A stretch of DNA of 64,000 nucleotides from Lasiodiplodia sp. COLG20. Its lineage: Eukaryota; Ascomycota; Dothideomycetes; Botryosphaeriales; Botryosphaeriaceae. The translations under genes were made by a program, and so were the position numbers. The DNA lies in contig VNWV01000018.1 of the NCBI GenBank assembly GCA_009801085.1, positions 186,001 through 250,000 of the forward strand, read 5' to 3'. Below, in pieces: positions 11,867-22,214 of the stretch; the first letter of the stretch is position 1, and each line of letters starts with the position of its first letter. Under the pieces are notes generated by a model. The model saw only the letters and a program-made list of their open reading frames with translations, ran no database searches and was not told the DNA's origin.

Positions 11867-13640
11867 CTACTGATCCTTGCTCGGCACGACGGCTCCCAAA
11901 ATCCATCTCTTGTTCACGACATAGTCCACCGCCGCGGCCCACTTCGGAAACAGCCCAGCATCCAAGATTTCCTTCATGCGCGCATACCTCCTCACATCTT
12001 CATCATCACTTTCCGATTTGACCGCCCACTTATCATTGGGTCCATACACCATCCACTTCTTCCCCTCGCCGAACCTCTCCCACGGATCCTTCCCGTACGC
12101 AAAGCGAACGAAATCCGCCGCCATCTTCCGCGACAACTCCCTCTGCCCCTCGGTCATCTCCTCGTCCAGGTTTCGAAACACGTACAGCAGCTCGATGGCA
12201 TGGTACGCGAGGCCCTTAAGCGGATTATCCAGCGTCGAGACCTGATCGACGTGATACGCATACGTGCGCTCCACCCGCGACGCGTGCGCATGCAAGTACG
12301 TCTGCACCCAGAAGATGGCGTCCGTCGCCATCGCCTCGAAGCGGCGCTCCAACACGTCGTGCGAGATATCGGCCGCGATGCCGTACCGCTCCAACACATC
12401 CACCGCATCCTTCTCATCCATGAAGCCCGAGAAGTGCGCGAGGATGGACGCGTAGTCCTGGTCGTCCAGCGCGCCGCGGAAGATCATGGCCTCGTGCCGC
12501 ACGTCGCCGATCATGTACGACCGCAGCCACGCCGGCGGCGAGACGATGCCCCCGCCGCCAGCCCCCAGCGACGGTACTTGTGCATGATACCACCCGTCCG
12601 CACACGGATTCGCCGTCGCGCCCATCCCGCCCTCGATCACGCACGTCGCCGCCGCAACCGCCTCCTGCGGTACTCGGCGCAGCCGCTCCAACGCCACCTT
12701 ACCATCCTCCTCTTCTTCCTCCTCTCCCTCCTCCCTGCTGCCGCTGATGCCCAGGTGCTCAAGCAGCGCCCGGTACCGCCGCTCGTGCCCCGCCAGTGGC
12801 CATGCGGGAATGGTATTCAGCGTGCCAGACATGCTGATGGCGCGCGCGAAGGGCGCCGGGTCTGCTGCCCACACCTGATGCGCGACGCTCATACCGCCCG
12901 CGCTCTCGCCGAAGATAGTGACGTTTGCAGGGTCGCCGCCGACACTAGCGATATGCCGCTGCACCCAGCGCAGCGCTGTCTGCTGGTCCGTCAGGCCGAA
13001 GTTGCCCACACCAGTGAATTCATCCGCAACGAGGTCGGCGGCGATGGCGCGTGAGGCGAGGAAGCCGAAGAGGCCGACGCGATAGTTGATGCTGACACCT
13101 ATGACGGGCGCGCCGATCGCGGATGAGAAGGAGATCAGATTAACCATGTCGTAGCACGGGTGTGTCGAGGAGCCGAAGAGGAAGGAGCCGCCGTGGATCC
13201 AGAGCATGACGGGTAAAGAGGCTGATGGGATTGTTGGTGACGTCGTGGGCGGGAGGACGATGTTGAGGTTGAGGCAGTTGAGCTCGTCCTCCTCGGGGGC
13301 TTTGTTGAAGTGCGGGAAGGGCGGGACGGGGACCATGGGGTCGACGTCGCCCGTGGCGTATTCGGGGGGTTGGGGGCAGATGGGGCTGTTGTGGGCGTTT
13401 GTTATTTGGATTCGTGAGGAGGGGCTGTGGGGTTGCGGTTTGCCCTTACCCGTGTTGTGTCCCGTCATGGTAGTCGTTGGGTAGGGAAGTGTTCAGGACG
13501 GAGCGTGTCCATCGTTTTGTGAGTGTGGCGTATGGGATGCCGCAGAATTGACGGGCTCCGCTCGGATATACGAGGCCTTTTATCTTCCCAAAGGACGGTA
13601 TGTCGATGGTTGTGGTACCGCAGGGAGTTTGAGGGGCCAT
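11867..13640 (-). CDS. Type-B carboxylesterase / lipase (alpha/beta hydrolase)
   Basis: Two exons (13640-13450 and 13385-11867), with a 64-base intron, encode 569 residues. The join restores HDGTQHGPICPQ, the conserved stretch following FCGIPYA in type-B esterases. The oxyanion-hole block LWIHGGSFLFGSS and the nucleophile elbow FGESAGGMS (Ser in G-E-S-A-G) are intact; the His candidate lies in GLAYHAIELLYVF, near the end of the fold. The protein starts at MAPQTPCG; an upstream in-frame ATG at 13787 would add 49 residues with only a weak hydrophobic start, so a secreted form is possible but not favoured. It hydrolyses carboxylic esters; the natural substrate is unknown. A Glu/acidic insertion (REEGEEEEEEDGK) marks a surface loop. 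Confidence 0.92.
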
Positions 13641-14309
13641 TTTCAGTGCTGATACTAGATGGTGGGATGCACGGGGAGAAACTATAGTAGGGATTCGTAC
13701 TGGAGTGCTGAAGTGACTCTTATCAACTGCAGTTGTTGGAGACGTGCGAGGAATAGATATGATATTGAAAGTCGCGGATAGCAGCATCCACAAGCGCAGA
13801 ATGCTTGGGAATCATGCGCTGCGGAGTCCGCGGACGCAACATATGTCTGAAGGTAGCTCAATCCTGAAGCCGATTCACGGCGTAAGTCACTCGATATTCC
13901 ATATCAAGCAGTTGTATGCGCCAAGATCTGTCGGCTACGCATAAACTTTTAAACAGCAGATTGAATGACTGAATGCCCGTCATGTTTTCAATGCACGTTG
14001 CAAGCCACGATTGTGGGGTTCACGGGGCTGCGTCTTCCAAACTCGGTGGTAATCCCCGCATTTCCGTCTATCGAGCACGCTATACCCCGTTGAGAAGCTG
14101 TACGCGCCCATAGATAAGGCATGAAGCATATCTGGGCACCCAGCGCAGTCCGCGGTCTCCGCCTTATTGACGATGTTCATTCACAGTATTTATCCACTGA
14201 GGCTTTTGAGGAAACTTCATTCGAATACCTGTAGTATATATTGATCTCCACTTTGATCTTATACCCAATCCACTGCATACTCACCTCCGCTACGCTCATC
14301 ACTTTCAAG
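13641..14309. promoter_or_regulatory. Divergent intergenic region, esterase and DAO oxidoreductase
   Basis: About 670 bases between divergent starts; no gene recognised. A modest 5' leader for the oxidoreductase gene is likely near 14240-14309. Confidence 0.3.
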
Positions 14310-15988
14310 ATGTCTCTTATCAACGCAGTTCTATCAAATCCCCAGGTACCAGAAGTGATCCGCCAAGCTGCGTTGGACCGCGCACACAGCTCTGCAGGCT
14401 TGCCAATCGAAGAGGGGAGGACCGAGTCCTTCTGGCTGAAAGAACCACATCCAACAGCTGCGCGAGCGCAATCCGGGGCTCTGCCGGAAAAAGTCGACGT
14501 CGCTATCATTGGATCAGGGATTACAGGCCTCTCAGTTGCCTGGACCATCTTACAAACGGCGAAGCAACGTGACTGCAGTCCACCATCAGTCGTGATACTT
14601 GAGGCCCGCGATGCTTGTAGCGGAGCTACCGGACGGAACGGCGGCCACGTGCTCGAGACGGTGCTAGAATACCTGGAATTCAAGCAACTCTTCGGGAGGG
14701 ATGCAGCCATGAAGCTCATCAGATTCAGACTGGGACACATGCCAGAAATGGAGGCGCTGATGAAGGACAGGCCCGAGCTCCGTGAACGTAGCCAGCTACG
14801 GAAAGTGGAGTTCGTCTCTGTGTACTTCGATGAAGAGACTTTTACGGCAGCGGTAAAGAGCTTAGAAGAGTTCAAGAAAGACATGCCCGAGGAGTCCCAG
14901 GGCTTCGGATCGCACCGCGGGGAGAAGCTTCAAACCGTAAGTGAAAAAGCACAACTCCCTACCCCGTCACAGCCCTCCTTCTAATCCTCAAGCAGCACTT
15001 CTACCTCGCCCCGCACGCGATCGGCGCCATAACCGGCCCCGCCGGTGCCGCCTGGCCCTACCAGCTCGTCACCCACCTCCTCGCCGAACTCCAGCACGCC
15101 TTCCCCCCCTCCAACTTCTCCCTCGAAACCAACACGCCCGTCACCCACATCTCCCGCTCCTCCTCATCCCACCCATACACCCTCACCACCCCCCGCGGCC
15201 CCCTCTCCGCCCGCCACATCGTCCACACCACCAACGGCTACATCTCAACCCTCGTCCCCGGCCTCGCGGGCCGCATCTTCCCCGTGCGCGGGCAGATGAG
15301 CGCGCAGAGGCCTGGCGCGCGCTTTCCCTTCTCCTTTTCCTTCTCCCCCTCCCCCTCCCCCTCACCCGACGACGACCGACACTCGCACTCGCACTCGTGG
15401 CTCTTCAACTACGCCAACGGCGGCTTCGACTACCTGACGCAGCTCCCGCGCTCCTCTTCATCCTCCTCGTCGATCGCCGCGCCACAGTCCGACGGCGAAC
15501 TGATGCTGGGCGGCGGCTTGGCGGCGACGCGGCACCGCGGCGTCGACGAGGTGGGCGTGGCGCGGGACGACGCGTACGGCGACGTGCATGTTGATATTCA
15601 TTTAAGTGGTGCGCTGGAGGCTGTGTTTGGGCGCGAGAATTGGGGGGAGGCGGGTGGCGTGAAGGCGATGTGGACGGGGGTGATGGGGTTCTCGGCTGAT
15701 GGGTTTGCGTGGGTGGGGGAGTTGCCCGGGGGGTTGACGGGGAGGGGTGGTGGGGTGGGGGATGATCTGGGAGGAGGAGTGGAGTGGGCGGCGGCGGGGT
15801 ATTCGGGGGAGGGGATGGTGCATGCGTGGTTGTCGGGGAAGGCGGTGGGGATTATGGTGTTGGTTAGGGAGGGGGTGGTGCCGGAGGGGGAGGGGGAGGA
15901 GGTCAAAGGCTGGCTGCCGGAGCAGTTGTGGATTACGGAGGAGCGGGTGCAGCGGGCTGTTCTTCCTCGGAAGGTTGCTGATCTGTGA
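14310..15988 (+). CDS. FAD-dependent oxidoreductase (DAO family)
   Basis: Two exons (14310-14936 and 14996-15988) encode 539 residues. The Rossmann motif VAIIGSGITGLSVAW (GxGxxG) sits at about residues 63-77, followed by the SGATGRNGGH signature typical of fungal DAO (PF01266) enzymes. The C-terminal half carries GPAGAAWPYQLV, RIFPVRGQM and the FAD-closing AAGYSGEGMVHAW block. The family oxidises amines or amino acids; this enzyme's substrate is unknown. The second exon holds Ser/Phe/Pro and His/Ser repeats inside the catalytic domain (about 15328-15399) and a Ser run near 15450, with extreme C- and then G-rich strand composition. The acceptor is a tandem AAGCAG, so isoforms with or without one Gln are possible. 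Confidence 0.9.
15328..15399 (+). repeat. Low-complexity coding repeat in DAO gene
   Basis: CT-rich microsatellite-like DNA encodes Phe-Ser then Pro-Ser then His-Ser alternations. It is an in-frame insertion in a surface loop of the oxidoreductase. Confidence 0.6.
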
Positions 15989-16603
15989 TGTGCTGACACA
16001 TGTGAGGGAATCTGGATGCACCGATAGTGAACTTCGCTTCCAATTTTTATAGCTTATTAAATAAACTTTAGAGGTGATTCACGCTAAAAGAGCTATTTAT
16101 AAGAACTAACGGTGGTGATCTCTCAGCATTTATCCGTTCGCTAATCGATAGTGAAATCCGGCTATAGTGCTATATGATATCGCGCCATGCTGATCACTGC
16201 ATAGATATGCATAGCGCTTCGTCGTAATAATAAAGTCGAATAAAACCTTAAATCTCTCTTTTGAAGAAGCCATCGGGATGCGAATGATTTGTAGTATCTT
16301 GGCCTCGCGTAATGATGACAGACGGCTGTCGGCTCTCCACCATGCATGTCACCTCTACGTCATCATCCCGCCATCTCTTCTGCCTTTCGAATATATCAAC
16401 CCATGCATTGGTTTAGCTATTTTCCAAGCGCTCATCGCACCCAAAGTCAAACCCCCACTATCCCTGCACATCGCTCTTCAAAAACAACGCCGATTACAAC
16501 CCCCTCCCTCCGCAACGCAGTCTTCTCCAACCAATCTTATTAAAGACACAAAACAAACAGCCTGTACCTTTCGCATCCTTACACCAAAAAAAAGATAAAA
16601 AGC
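15989..16603. other. Intergenic
   Basis: AT-rich tail of the DAO gene and the leader of the small mitochondrial-type protein, the latter ending in an A-rich stretch (about 16585-16600) just before the ATG. No gene seen. Confidence 0.35.
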
Positions 16604-16945
16604 ATGCGCGCCCTCCAACTCCTCCGTCGCCCCCTCCACACATCCCCCCTCCCGGCCACAGTATCCACCCAAACCGCCTCCTGCTTCTCGTCGTCATCAA
16701 GCAGACCCGAGCCTGGGAATCCGAACACGGATCCCGTCTCGAACGCGTCGCGAGAGGAGCACAAGACGGGCGATGAGCATCCAGCGCGGCAGCCGGATCC
16801 GCAGTCGCAGCCGACGCGGAGTACGGGGGTCGGGGGCCAGGCGGAGGTGAAGGGTGGGAAGGAGGGGCTTGGTGAGAGGAGTGATAGGGCTGGCGAATCT
16901 GGGCGAGGGAAAGGAGAGCGTGGAAAAGAGGGCGGTACTGGATGA
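16604..16945 (+). CDS. Small conserved protein with mitochondrial-type presequence
   Basis: A single exon encodes 113 residues. The first 25 residues (MRALQLLRRPLHTSPLPATV) are rich in Arg, Leu, Ser and Thr with no acids, and RRPLHTS resembles a matrix-targeting presequence with a cleavage site. The rest is hydrophilic and disordered, with segments PGNPNTDPVSNASREEHKTG, HPARQPDPQSQPTRSTGVGG and GGKEGLGERSD. From memory these resemble a short protein widespread in ascomycetes whose function is unknown; I could not check this. The ORF ends cleanly with TGA at 16945. Composition after 16800 is strongly purine-rich, so a slipped frame at the C terminus is possible. Confidence 0.6.
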   Translation: MRALQLLRRPLHTSPLPATVSTQTASCFSSSSSRPEPGNPNTDPVSNASREEHKTGDEHPARQPDPQSQPTRSTGVGGQAEVKGGKEGLGERSDRAGESGRGKGERGKEGGTG

Positions 16946-17024
16946 GGTCAAGGGTGTGTTCGATGTTGCGGATGGTGGAGGGGAAGGGAGTTCGAAGTTC
17001 CAGGTCCGTGGTGGATTGCTGGAG

Positions 17025-17050
17025 TTTTTTTTTTTTTTTTTTTTTTTTTT
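17025..17050. repeat. Poly(T) tract, 26 T
   Basis: An uninterrupted homopolymer between the small mitochondrial-type gene and the secreted-protein gene. It may be the poly(A) tail scar of a retroposed sequence or simple slippage; no reverse-transcriptase remnant is adjacent. Confidence 0.6.
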
Positions 17051-17277
17051 GTGAAGTGAACGCTGAGGACGAGTTTAATGTTTAATGAGGTGGTGTGAAA
17101 AGTTGGGTTGCGAAAAGTCAGGTCGTCCATGGAAGGTCAACGAAAAAGTATTCCAAATTATGAGATTATGGTAGCCCGTCTTCGAAGGTCGTACTTCCGG
17201 GAGAGCTGGTGTGTGTTCTCGTAAATTAGGATGAACCTTGTTTGGTTCTCGCCTCTCTTTTTTCGTTGCCCATTTGT

Positions 17278-18009
17278 TTAATACATGGGATCTCCAAGTG
17301 CGTGAAGTGAAGCGTAGCAAGTGCCTCCGTTGCAGTATCCTGACGGCGTCATCCAGCCCCAGACCTCTGTCAGAGGAAAACAGAAATTAGCCTTTGCACT
17401 ATCGAGTAAAGGGAGTGATGGTCTTCTCACCAAGTTGCTTTCCATTGCTGAATACGACATCTGCAGCTCCATAGATCGTCCCTGTGCAGGCTTCAGATCC
17501 CGTCACCTGGTCACAGGTGATCACCAAAGGAGCAGTGCCAGAAGTGTCAATGTCAGTGGCACCATAACAGCGGCCTTCATGACACCAAGCGGCAACGGAG
17601 GCTTGTCCGGCTATAAAGTAAAAATCATTAGTAAGAAGATACAATGTCAGGTTTCAGTGGCTTACTATATTTGTCACCGTCGACGAGGAGATCCTCAATG
17701 GTTCCAGAAAGAGTGACGTTGCACTTCCAATCTATACCACAGGTACCGGATACTGTAGCACGGTCAGATGTGAATGCTACGACTTGAGTTGGTTGGCTTA
17801 CGAATGCCGTGGACAGCGGCGATTACCGTATCCGGCGCAGTGCTGATATCAGACGGAAGACTTATGGGTGTAGAGACAGCATTGGCCACATCGCCGATGG
17901 TACCAGACGCCCCGGCAACGCCGTTCAGCGCCTTCGGTTCAGCGACAGGGGCAGCTAAGCCGAGAAGAGCAAAGCTGGAAATGGAAAGAACGTGGGCAAG
18001 GAACTTCAT
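17278..18009 (-). CDS. Small secreted cysteine-rich protein, effector candidate
   Basis: Four exons (18009-17802, 17752-17666, 17610-17431, 17366-17278), with introns of 49, 55 and 64 bases, give 187 residues. All phases agree and the last exon ends MTPSGYCNGGTCYASLH...DPMY. Residues 1-20 (MKFLAHVLSISSFALLGLAA) are a clear signal peptide with an Ala cleavage site. The mature protein contains eight cysteines in its second half (ISGTC-like, DWKC, AAWC, EGRC, VITC, SEAC, GYCNGGTC), an even number consistent with four disulfides. There are no membrane spans and no Kex2-type repeats. Size, secretion and cysteine content fit a secreted effector or an antimicrobial or adhesion protein; no named family was recognised. 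The four-exon structure is unusually rich for a short gene and supports that it is real. Confidence 0.85.
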
Positions 18010-18704
18010 GTTGGAATGATTAAAAGCACAGAAAACGAGGTAGCAAAAGAACGAATGAAATGCTGGCTGTTACTGCTGTTGAGCAGGGATGGTAGTGAGA
18101 GGACTTGGCGATAGCGCGGGACCATCGCGTGCAGACAGCAGATCATTTGTATAGTGCGTCTGACAGCTCATAGGGCAGACGGAATCAGCCGGACAAAGCG
18201 TCTGGTACCTTGCGGCGGCTGTCAACATGGCGTGTTCGCAGCGTCAGTAGCGGCATTGCGTACGGGGAGCTCTGGCCAATTGGCTGCAGATGAAACACGC
18301 GGCACTGGGAATGGACGACTAAGGAGAACGCTTCCAGAACTGTATCTAGATTCAGCCTCATCCTTAATTAGGGTTCGCTTGGCGCCGCCACATCATCGGT
18401 AATTTGCCCGTTACGACTACCAATAACGGCTCGCTCATGTCCGGGGTTGGCGGGGCCCAATCAATATCTGGAGAGTCCCATGATCGTATGTTTTCGGCAG
18501 GTGCAGATCGGGTATGGCGGGCGGCTGCTGGGGATAAGGCGGTTAACGGTTTATAGAAAGCCTGTTATGCCCTAATATGCAGGGAAACGGCAGACGCGGC
18601 CACAGATACGTCACGACCTTCAGCCATGACTCGTCTTTAAAGTGTAATTCATCTGAAACCCTGAACCCGACCGTTGTCGATTTATCTGACCAATAACAGT
18701 ATTT
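18010..18704. other. Intergenic
   Basis: Upstream of the secreted-protein start and downstream of the UstYa-like stop. I searched both strands for a repeat-bearing precursor peptide and saw none; no other gene is supported. Confidence 0.35.
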
Positions 18705-19535
18705 TTAGAGGCCGTCTGTCCCGTCATCGCATTGAGAGAAGTGATCTTCCAGCGTCCAGCCAGGCTGTCCATCGTGAAAGCAAGCAGTGTTTGCCGTTGC
18801 ATAGTCGCGCAATGCCGTCCAGCTTTTGCAGCTGTGCACTTGCTCATTCCCTGCCATATGGTCACCAACGCCGTATAGTGGTGTACTATCGGCATGACAC
18901 ATGATATGCTGGCGCAGTGCGTCAAAGCAGTGACGGTTGTGCGCGATAGGCCACTGCGGAGGGATTCCATGGTACAAATCAAGTAGAGTTCGGCGTATGA
19001 GGCGCTATGTGTTGTCAGGCGGCCTTTTCTTTCTAGTCAGGTAACAGGCGAACTTACGAGGCAGTGGAGCTGATGGTACGCCTCAAGGAGGTACATAGCT
19101 TTACCCGGTTGTCCCGGAACGTCCATGGACGGCGGCCACTATAATGCGTCAGCGCAGTGGCCAGGTAGAGCTGCGTCAGAAAAGCGCCCCAACATTTTGT
19201 GTGCTGGCCCAGTCGCGGTCTACTGCAATATGGCCATGGGCAGTGTTGATGTTGTCCCACAGCTGGTCGGCCTCACTGTCATTGTTGGAGCTCCAAGGCG
19301 TATGCCAATTGAATTTGATAAACTCTGTCGGCAGCTCTTCCGCCTTCGCGACCGAGTCTGGTAAGGGTGCTCTTGCCGAGCTAAGACGAAAGAGGTACAG
19401 GGACGCCGCAAAAATCGCCATGTTGCAAAGCGAGATAAGAGCAAGAAAGATAGTCATCCAGCGCACCCCGCAGGGTTGCTTCTTTGCATCTTGCTTCCCG
19501 GCATTGCTTGGTAAACGTTGGTATGTGAAAGACAT
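18705..19535 (-). CDS. UstYa-like (DUF3328) oxidase-family membrane protein
   Basis: Three exons (19535-19194, 19138-19058, 19004-18705), with introns of 55 and 53 bases that carry CTGAC branch sites, encode 240 residues. A short cytosolic start (MSFTYQRLPS) is followed by one membrane span at about residues 27-49 (TIFLALISLCNMAIFAASLY), the usual layout of the family. The luminal part holds DQLWDNINTAHGHIAVDR and both diagnostic HXXHC motifs: HQLHC (residues 136-140) and HNRHC (163-167), followed by CFDALRQHIMCHADSTPL. UstYa-type proteins catalyse oxidative steps such as cyclisation and hydroxylation in ustiloxin-type RiPP and other fungal metabolite pathways. No precursor peptide with Kex2 repeats is visible nearby. 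The gene is divergent from the 7TM receptor gene. Confidence 0.92.
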
Positions 19536-19955
19536 GTCCCAAAAGATGTGGATTTTCCTTGGTGGACAGCGACGATTTTCTAGCTGCAGATTGGCGAAAT
19601 AAGGGTCATGCATCGCGTGGGAGCTCAGGCATGGCTCGGACCGCAAAATGACTAGTGTGTGGGAAGGGGCTGTCTGCCCAACTGAAACGGTCCATACTCC
19701 GCGATGGCTTGTCGCGTAGGCCGGGCTCTGCCGCCACACTGTGGCGTGACCACCAAATGCCACGCTACGCACTAGCTCGACTACTTGGCGACGCATGGGT
19801 TCTTTGCCGCGTTCTGCTCGGCAAGTGGAAATAAGTACGATCAGTGCTCTTCCGCTGTCGATCTTTCTTGATCCTCGACCGTCGCTCTCTGTCTGCGAAG
19901 ACACAAGCGGCTGGCCGCAGCCCTCACTCCCATACACAATCCTTTTCCCAATGCA
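19536..19955. promoter_or_regulatory. Shared divergent promoter, UstYa-like and 7TM receptor genes
   Basis: 420 bases separate the two start codons, so the genes probably share regulatory sequence. A CGG-N8-CCG arrangement at about 19688-19701 could be a zinc-cluster site, but single sites of this kind are weak evidence. Confidence 0.4.
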
Positions 19956-21402
19956 ATGGGCTACGTGAACAAGGAGTCATGTTCGGCGGCTGGTATCGCT
20001 TTGGCAGTGATTGCCTTGTTGGCTGTCTCGATGAGAATTGCTTACCGGCTGAGAGCAAATCATAAACTTAGCCACGTTCGCTATCTAAACCATTTAGACG
20101 ACCTCTTCTGTTTATTGGCCGTGATACCCACTATTGGAACTGCTGTTGTTCTAGTGTACGGTAAGCTCTCATTGAGTAGCAAAAGCATGACTTCGAAGAC
20201 CGCTTACATTGTTTCTCCGTCCAGGCGCCCAAGTCAATGTACTTGGCCAGCACAATGACGCTTCCAATGCAGAGGACTGGATTAAAACGACGACTCCTGA
20301 TTTAGTACTGTTGGAGAAGGTACCGTTATTCGCCTACTTCATCCCACAACAAGACATGCTAATAAGCATCTCCACCAGTTCGTCTACATTGTCTTCGTTA
20401 TGCAGCCTCTCGCCATCGGATTCATCAAGCTATCGTTCCTGTTCTTCTACCGCCGGATCTTCTTTGTATACAACTCTTTCCAGATCGTCTCGTTGGTACT
20501 CGTTGCGATTACAGCTGCATGGATCATTGCCTTTTTCTTCGGCTTTACCTTTGCATGCGGCACCAACTTCGCCACAAATTGGGCATCACTTGCCGAAATT
20601 GGAGAGAAATGCGGATTTGGCTTCATGGCCACCGTTGTCTATGCCATACTGGATGCAGTCTTGGACTTCATCATTCTCGTCCTGCCATTCCCCTGGGTGA
20701 GCTTCCACCCTTTCCATGCTATCGTGCAGCCAGCAGCTAATAATATGTAGATATGGAAGCTTCAGATGCCTACAATCCGTAAGTTGCAGGTGTGTGGTGT
20801 GTTTATGCTTGGTGGTGTGTAAGTTTCGCCACAGCCATGACGCTCAATTTGCCGCGCTGACGCTCCTGGCCTTCTCAAGCGCCGTAGCTTCAGCAATAGT
20901 TCGTATGGTCATTTGCATTCAGCAAAGCACGCCTTCGAGTGAGTAACCGCTTCCAAGGTTTGACAAGTAGATCTCTTGCTGATAGTCAAAGGCGCGCTTG
21001 AAAAGGCCACTGTCATGGGCATGCCGCCATACGATATATTGGTATTAATGCACCGTACTCAGAGGGATGCGTTTCATGGCGGTTTCTAATGAGAAAATCC
21101 AGGGAATCACGAGCGCCGGCATCTTCTGGACCGTCATCGAAACGAACGTCGCCCTGATTGCATGCTGCTTACCCACTATTCACTCAGTCCTGAATCCACA
21201 CGCATTCGGTGCTGCTATCAGCCGCTTACACGGCTTCTTTGCGTCCAAAGTTTCAACCCAAACATCATCCAAAGAGGTCTTGCCGCTATCTAATCTGGTC
21301 GGACCGTCGAGATTCAGTCGGATTTCTAGTAACAGGGAGCACACCGACGTGGCGTTGACGACTAAGCAACGCGGAGAATTTTCCAGAGTGGACAGCAGAT
21401 AG
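19956..21402 (+). CDS. Seven-transmembrane rhodopsin-like protein (Pth11/CFEM-GPCR related, no CFEM)
   Basis: Seven exons (19956-20160, 20225-20319, 20379-20696, 20751-20818, 20880-20938, 20986-21041, 21103-21402) give 366 residues. Every join keeps phase and rebuilds family blocks: KLSFLFFYRRIF in TM3, PFPWIWKLQMPTIRKLQVCG across the third intron, and GIFWTVIETNVALIACCLP in TM7. Seven hydrophobic spans end in a hydrophilic Ser/Thr-rich tail. This matches the fungal rhodopsin-type domain (PF20684) found in Pth11-like receptors that sense surface or host cues at the plasma membrane. An N-terminal CFEM cysteine domain is absent. Signalling activity is not proven for most members, so 'receptor' is a family-level label. 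The downstream end lies 160 bases before foldback repeat A. Confidence 0.88.
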
Positions 21403-21563
21403 CCAATACCAACATTGAAGTCAAATTTGCAATTAACTTGAAAGTGCTCTAAATTTTATTTAACTACAAATAGCAGGTCAACATACAGGAGGGTATCGCA
21501 ACCGACGGCTGGCATGAATAATAGTAAGGTCCTAGGCGTAGCTATGTCTCAGCTCCTTATCAG

Positions 21564-21669
21564 AAAAATAACATATGTGGGTAGCTGAAGCTTTTTTTTT
21601 TTTTTTTTCAATTCCACATTCTTGTCCAGAAGATGGTTTCAGCTACCCATGATACGAGCAAAAAAACAA
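21564..21669. repeat. Foldback repeat, copy A
   Basis: About 106 bases. The left 29 bases (to 21592) are identical to the left end of the copy at 27255-27369. An outer perfect inverted repeat, TGGGTAGCTGAA (21578-21589) and TTCAGCTACCCA (21638-21649), encloses a poly(T) run; the right end reads GAGC followed by an A run and CAA, as in the other copy. The structure resembles a MITE or another non-autonomous foldback element. No clear target-site duplication is visible. Confidence 0.7.
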
Positions 21670-21919
21670 ATTCACGCTAGGCACTGGTTGCGAAAGAGGG
21701 CAGACCATGTCCGTCACAGATCGTACACACACCTTTCGCAGCACACCTACTGATCCACATGTCCCGCTTCGACGTACGGCCAAGTATTGCTTTTCGTCAT
21801 TCAATGCAGGATTCGATATTTGTTACTGCATAAGCGCTTAGTGACTTCTGAAAAGAGGAACCTCGCTAAGCGACTTGCCCGCAAAACGTTAGCACAGACC
21901 CACACTGGCAAAAAATAAA

Positions 21920-22038
21920 ACGTACAACAGCCGGGATTCCCCAATGGTCACCCACTTGAGTACTAATCGGCCGGTTCGCAGCTTAAGTACGGCTGAGCGG
22001 ACGGGAAGCCCTGCATTCTGCGACCTATGGTCGTACGT
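21920..22038 (-). rRNA. 5S ribosomal RNA
   Basis: The minus strand from 22038 to 21920 (119 bases) reads ACGTACGACCATAGG at its 5' end, contains the internal control elements AGCCGTACTTAAGC (box A) and GTGGGTGACC (box C), and ends GTTGTACGT. Helix I pairs fully between the first and last nine bases (one G-U). A second helix pairs TCGCAG with CTGCGA, differing from the usual fungal bases on both sides, that is, with compensatory change. A T-rich stretch (TTTTATTTTT) follows as the pol III terminator. Solitary dispersed 5S genes are normal in Pezizomycotina. It looks intact and functional. Confidence 0.95.
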
Positions 22039-22214
22039 GACAGATGCAGTCACAAATTAAGTTTATGATTTCCAATCAACAGTCAGTCGCCCAGCTGTCC
22101 CCTGGCAACAGATCGCGATGGGAAGTCTTTGCTTTCTTGAATCATTTGGCTAGAAATGTGCGAGGATCCTGCATGGGCATCTAGCCGCGCGGAATCCGAA
22201 TAAAGTCCTCGAGC

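Noticed and set aside
12200..13054. 284-codon plus-strand open frame
   Set aside because: Antisense to the carboxylesterase, Arg/His-rich translation typical of a shadow frame.
17025..17050. Poly(T) as sign of a retrotransposon
   Set aside because: No reverse transcriptase, LTR or target duplication is visible next to the tract.
17278..18009. Secreted cysteine-rich protein as a RiPP precursor for the UstYa-like enzyme
   Set aside because: It has no repeated core peptides and no paired basic Kex2 sites; the cysteine pattern fits a folded protein.
19535..19937. Upstream extension of the UstYa-like frame
   Set aside because: The open frame continues 134 codons upstream but begins at a non-ATG codon and lacks family similarity; MSFTYQRLPS is the usual start of the family.
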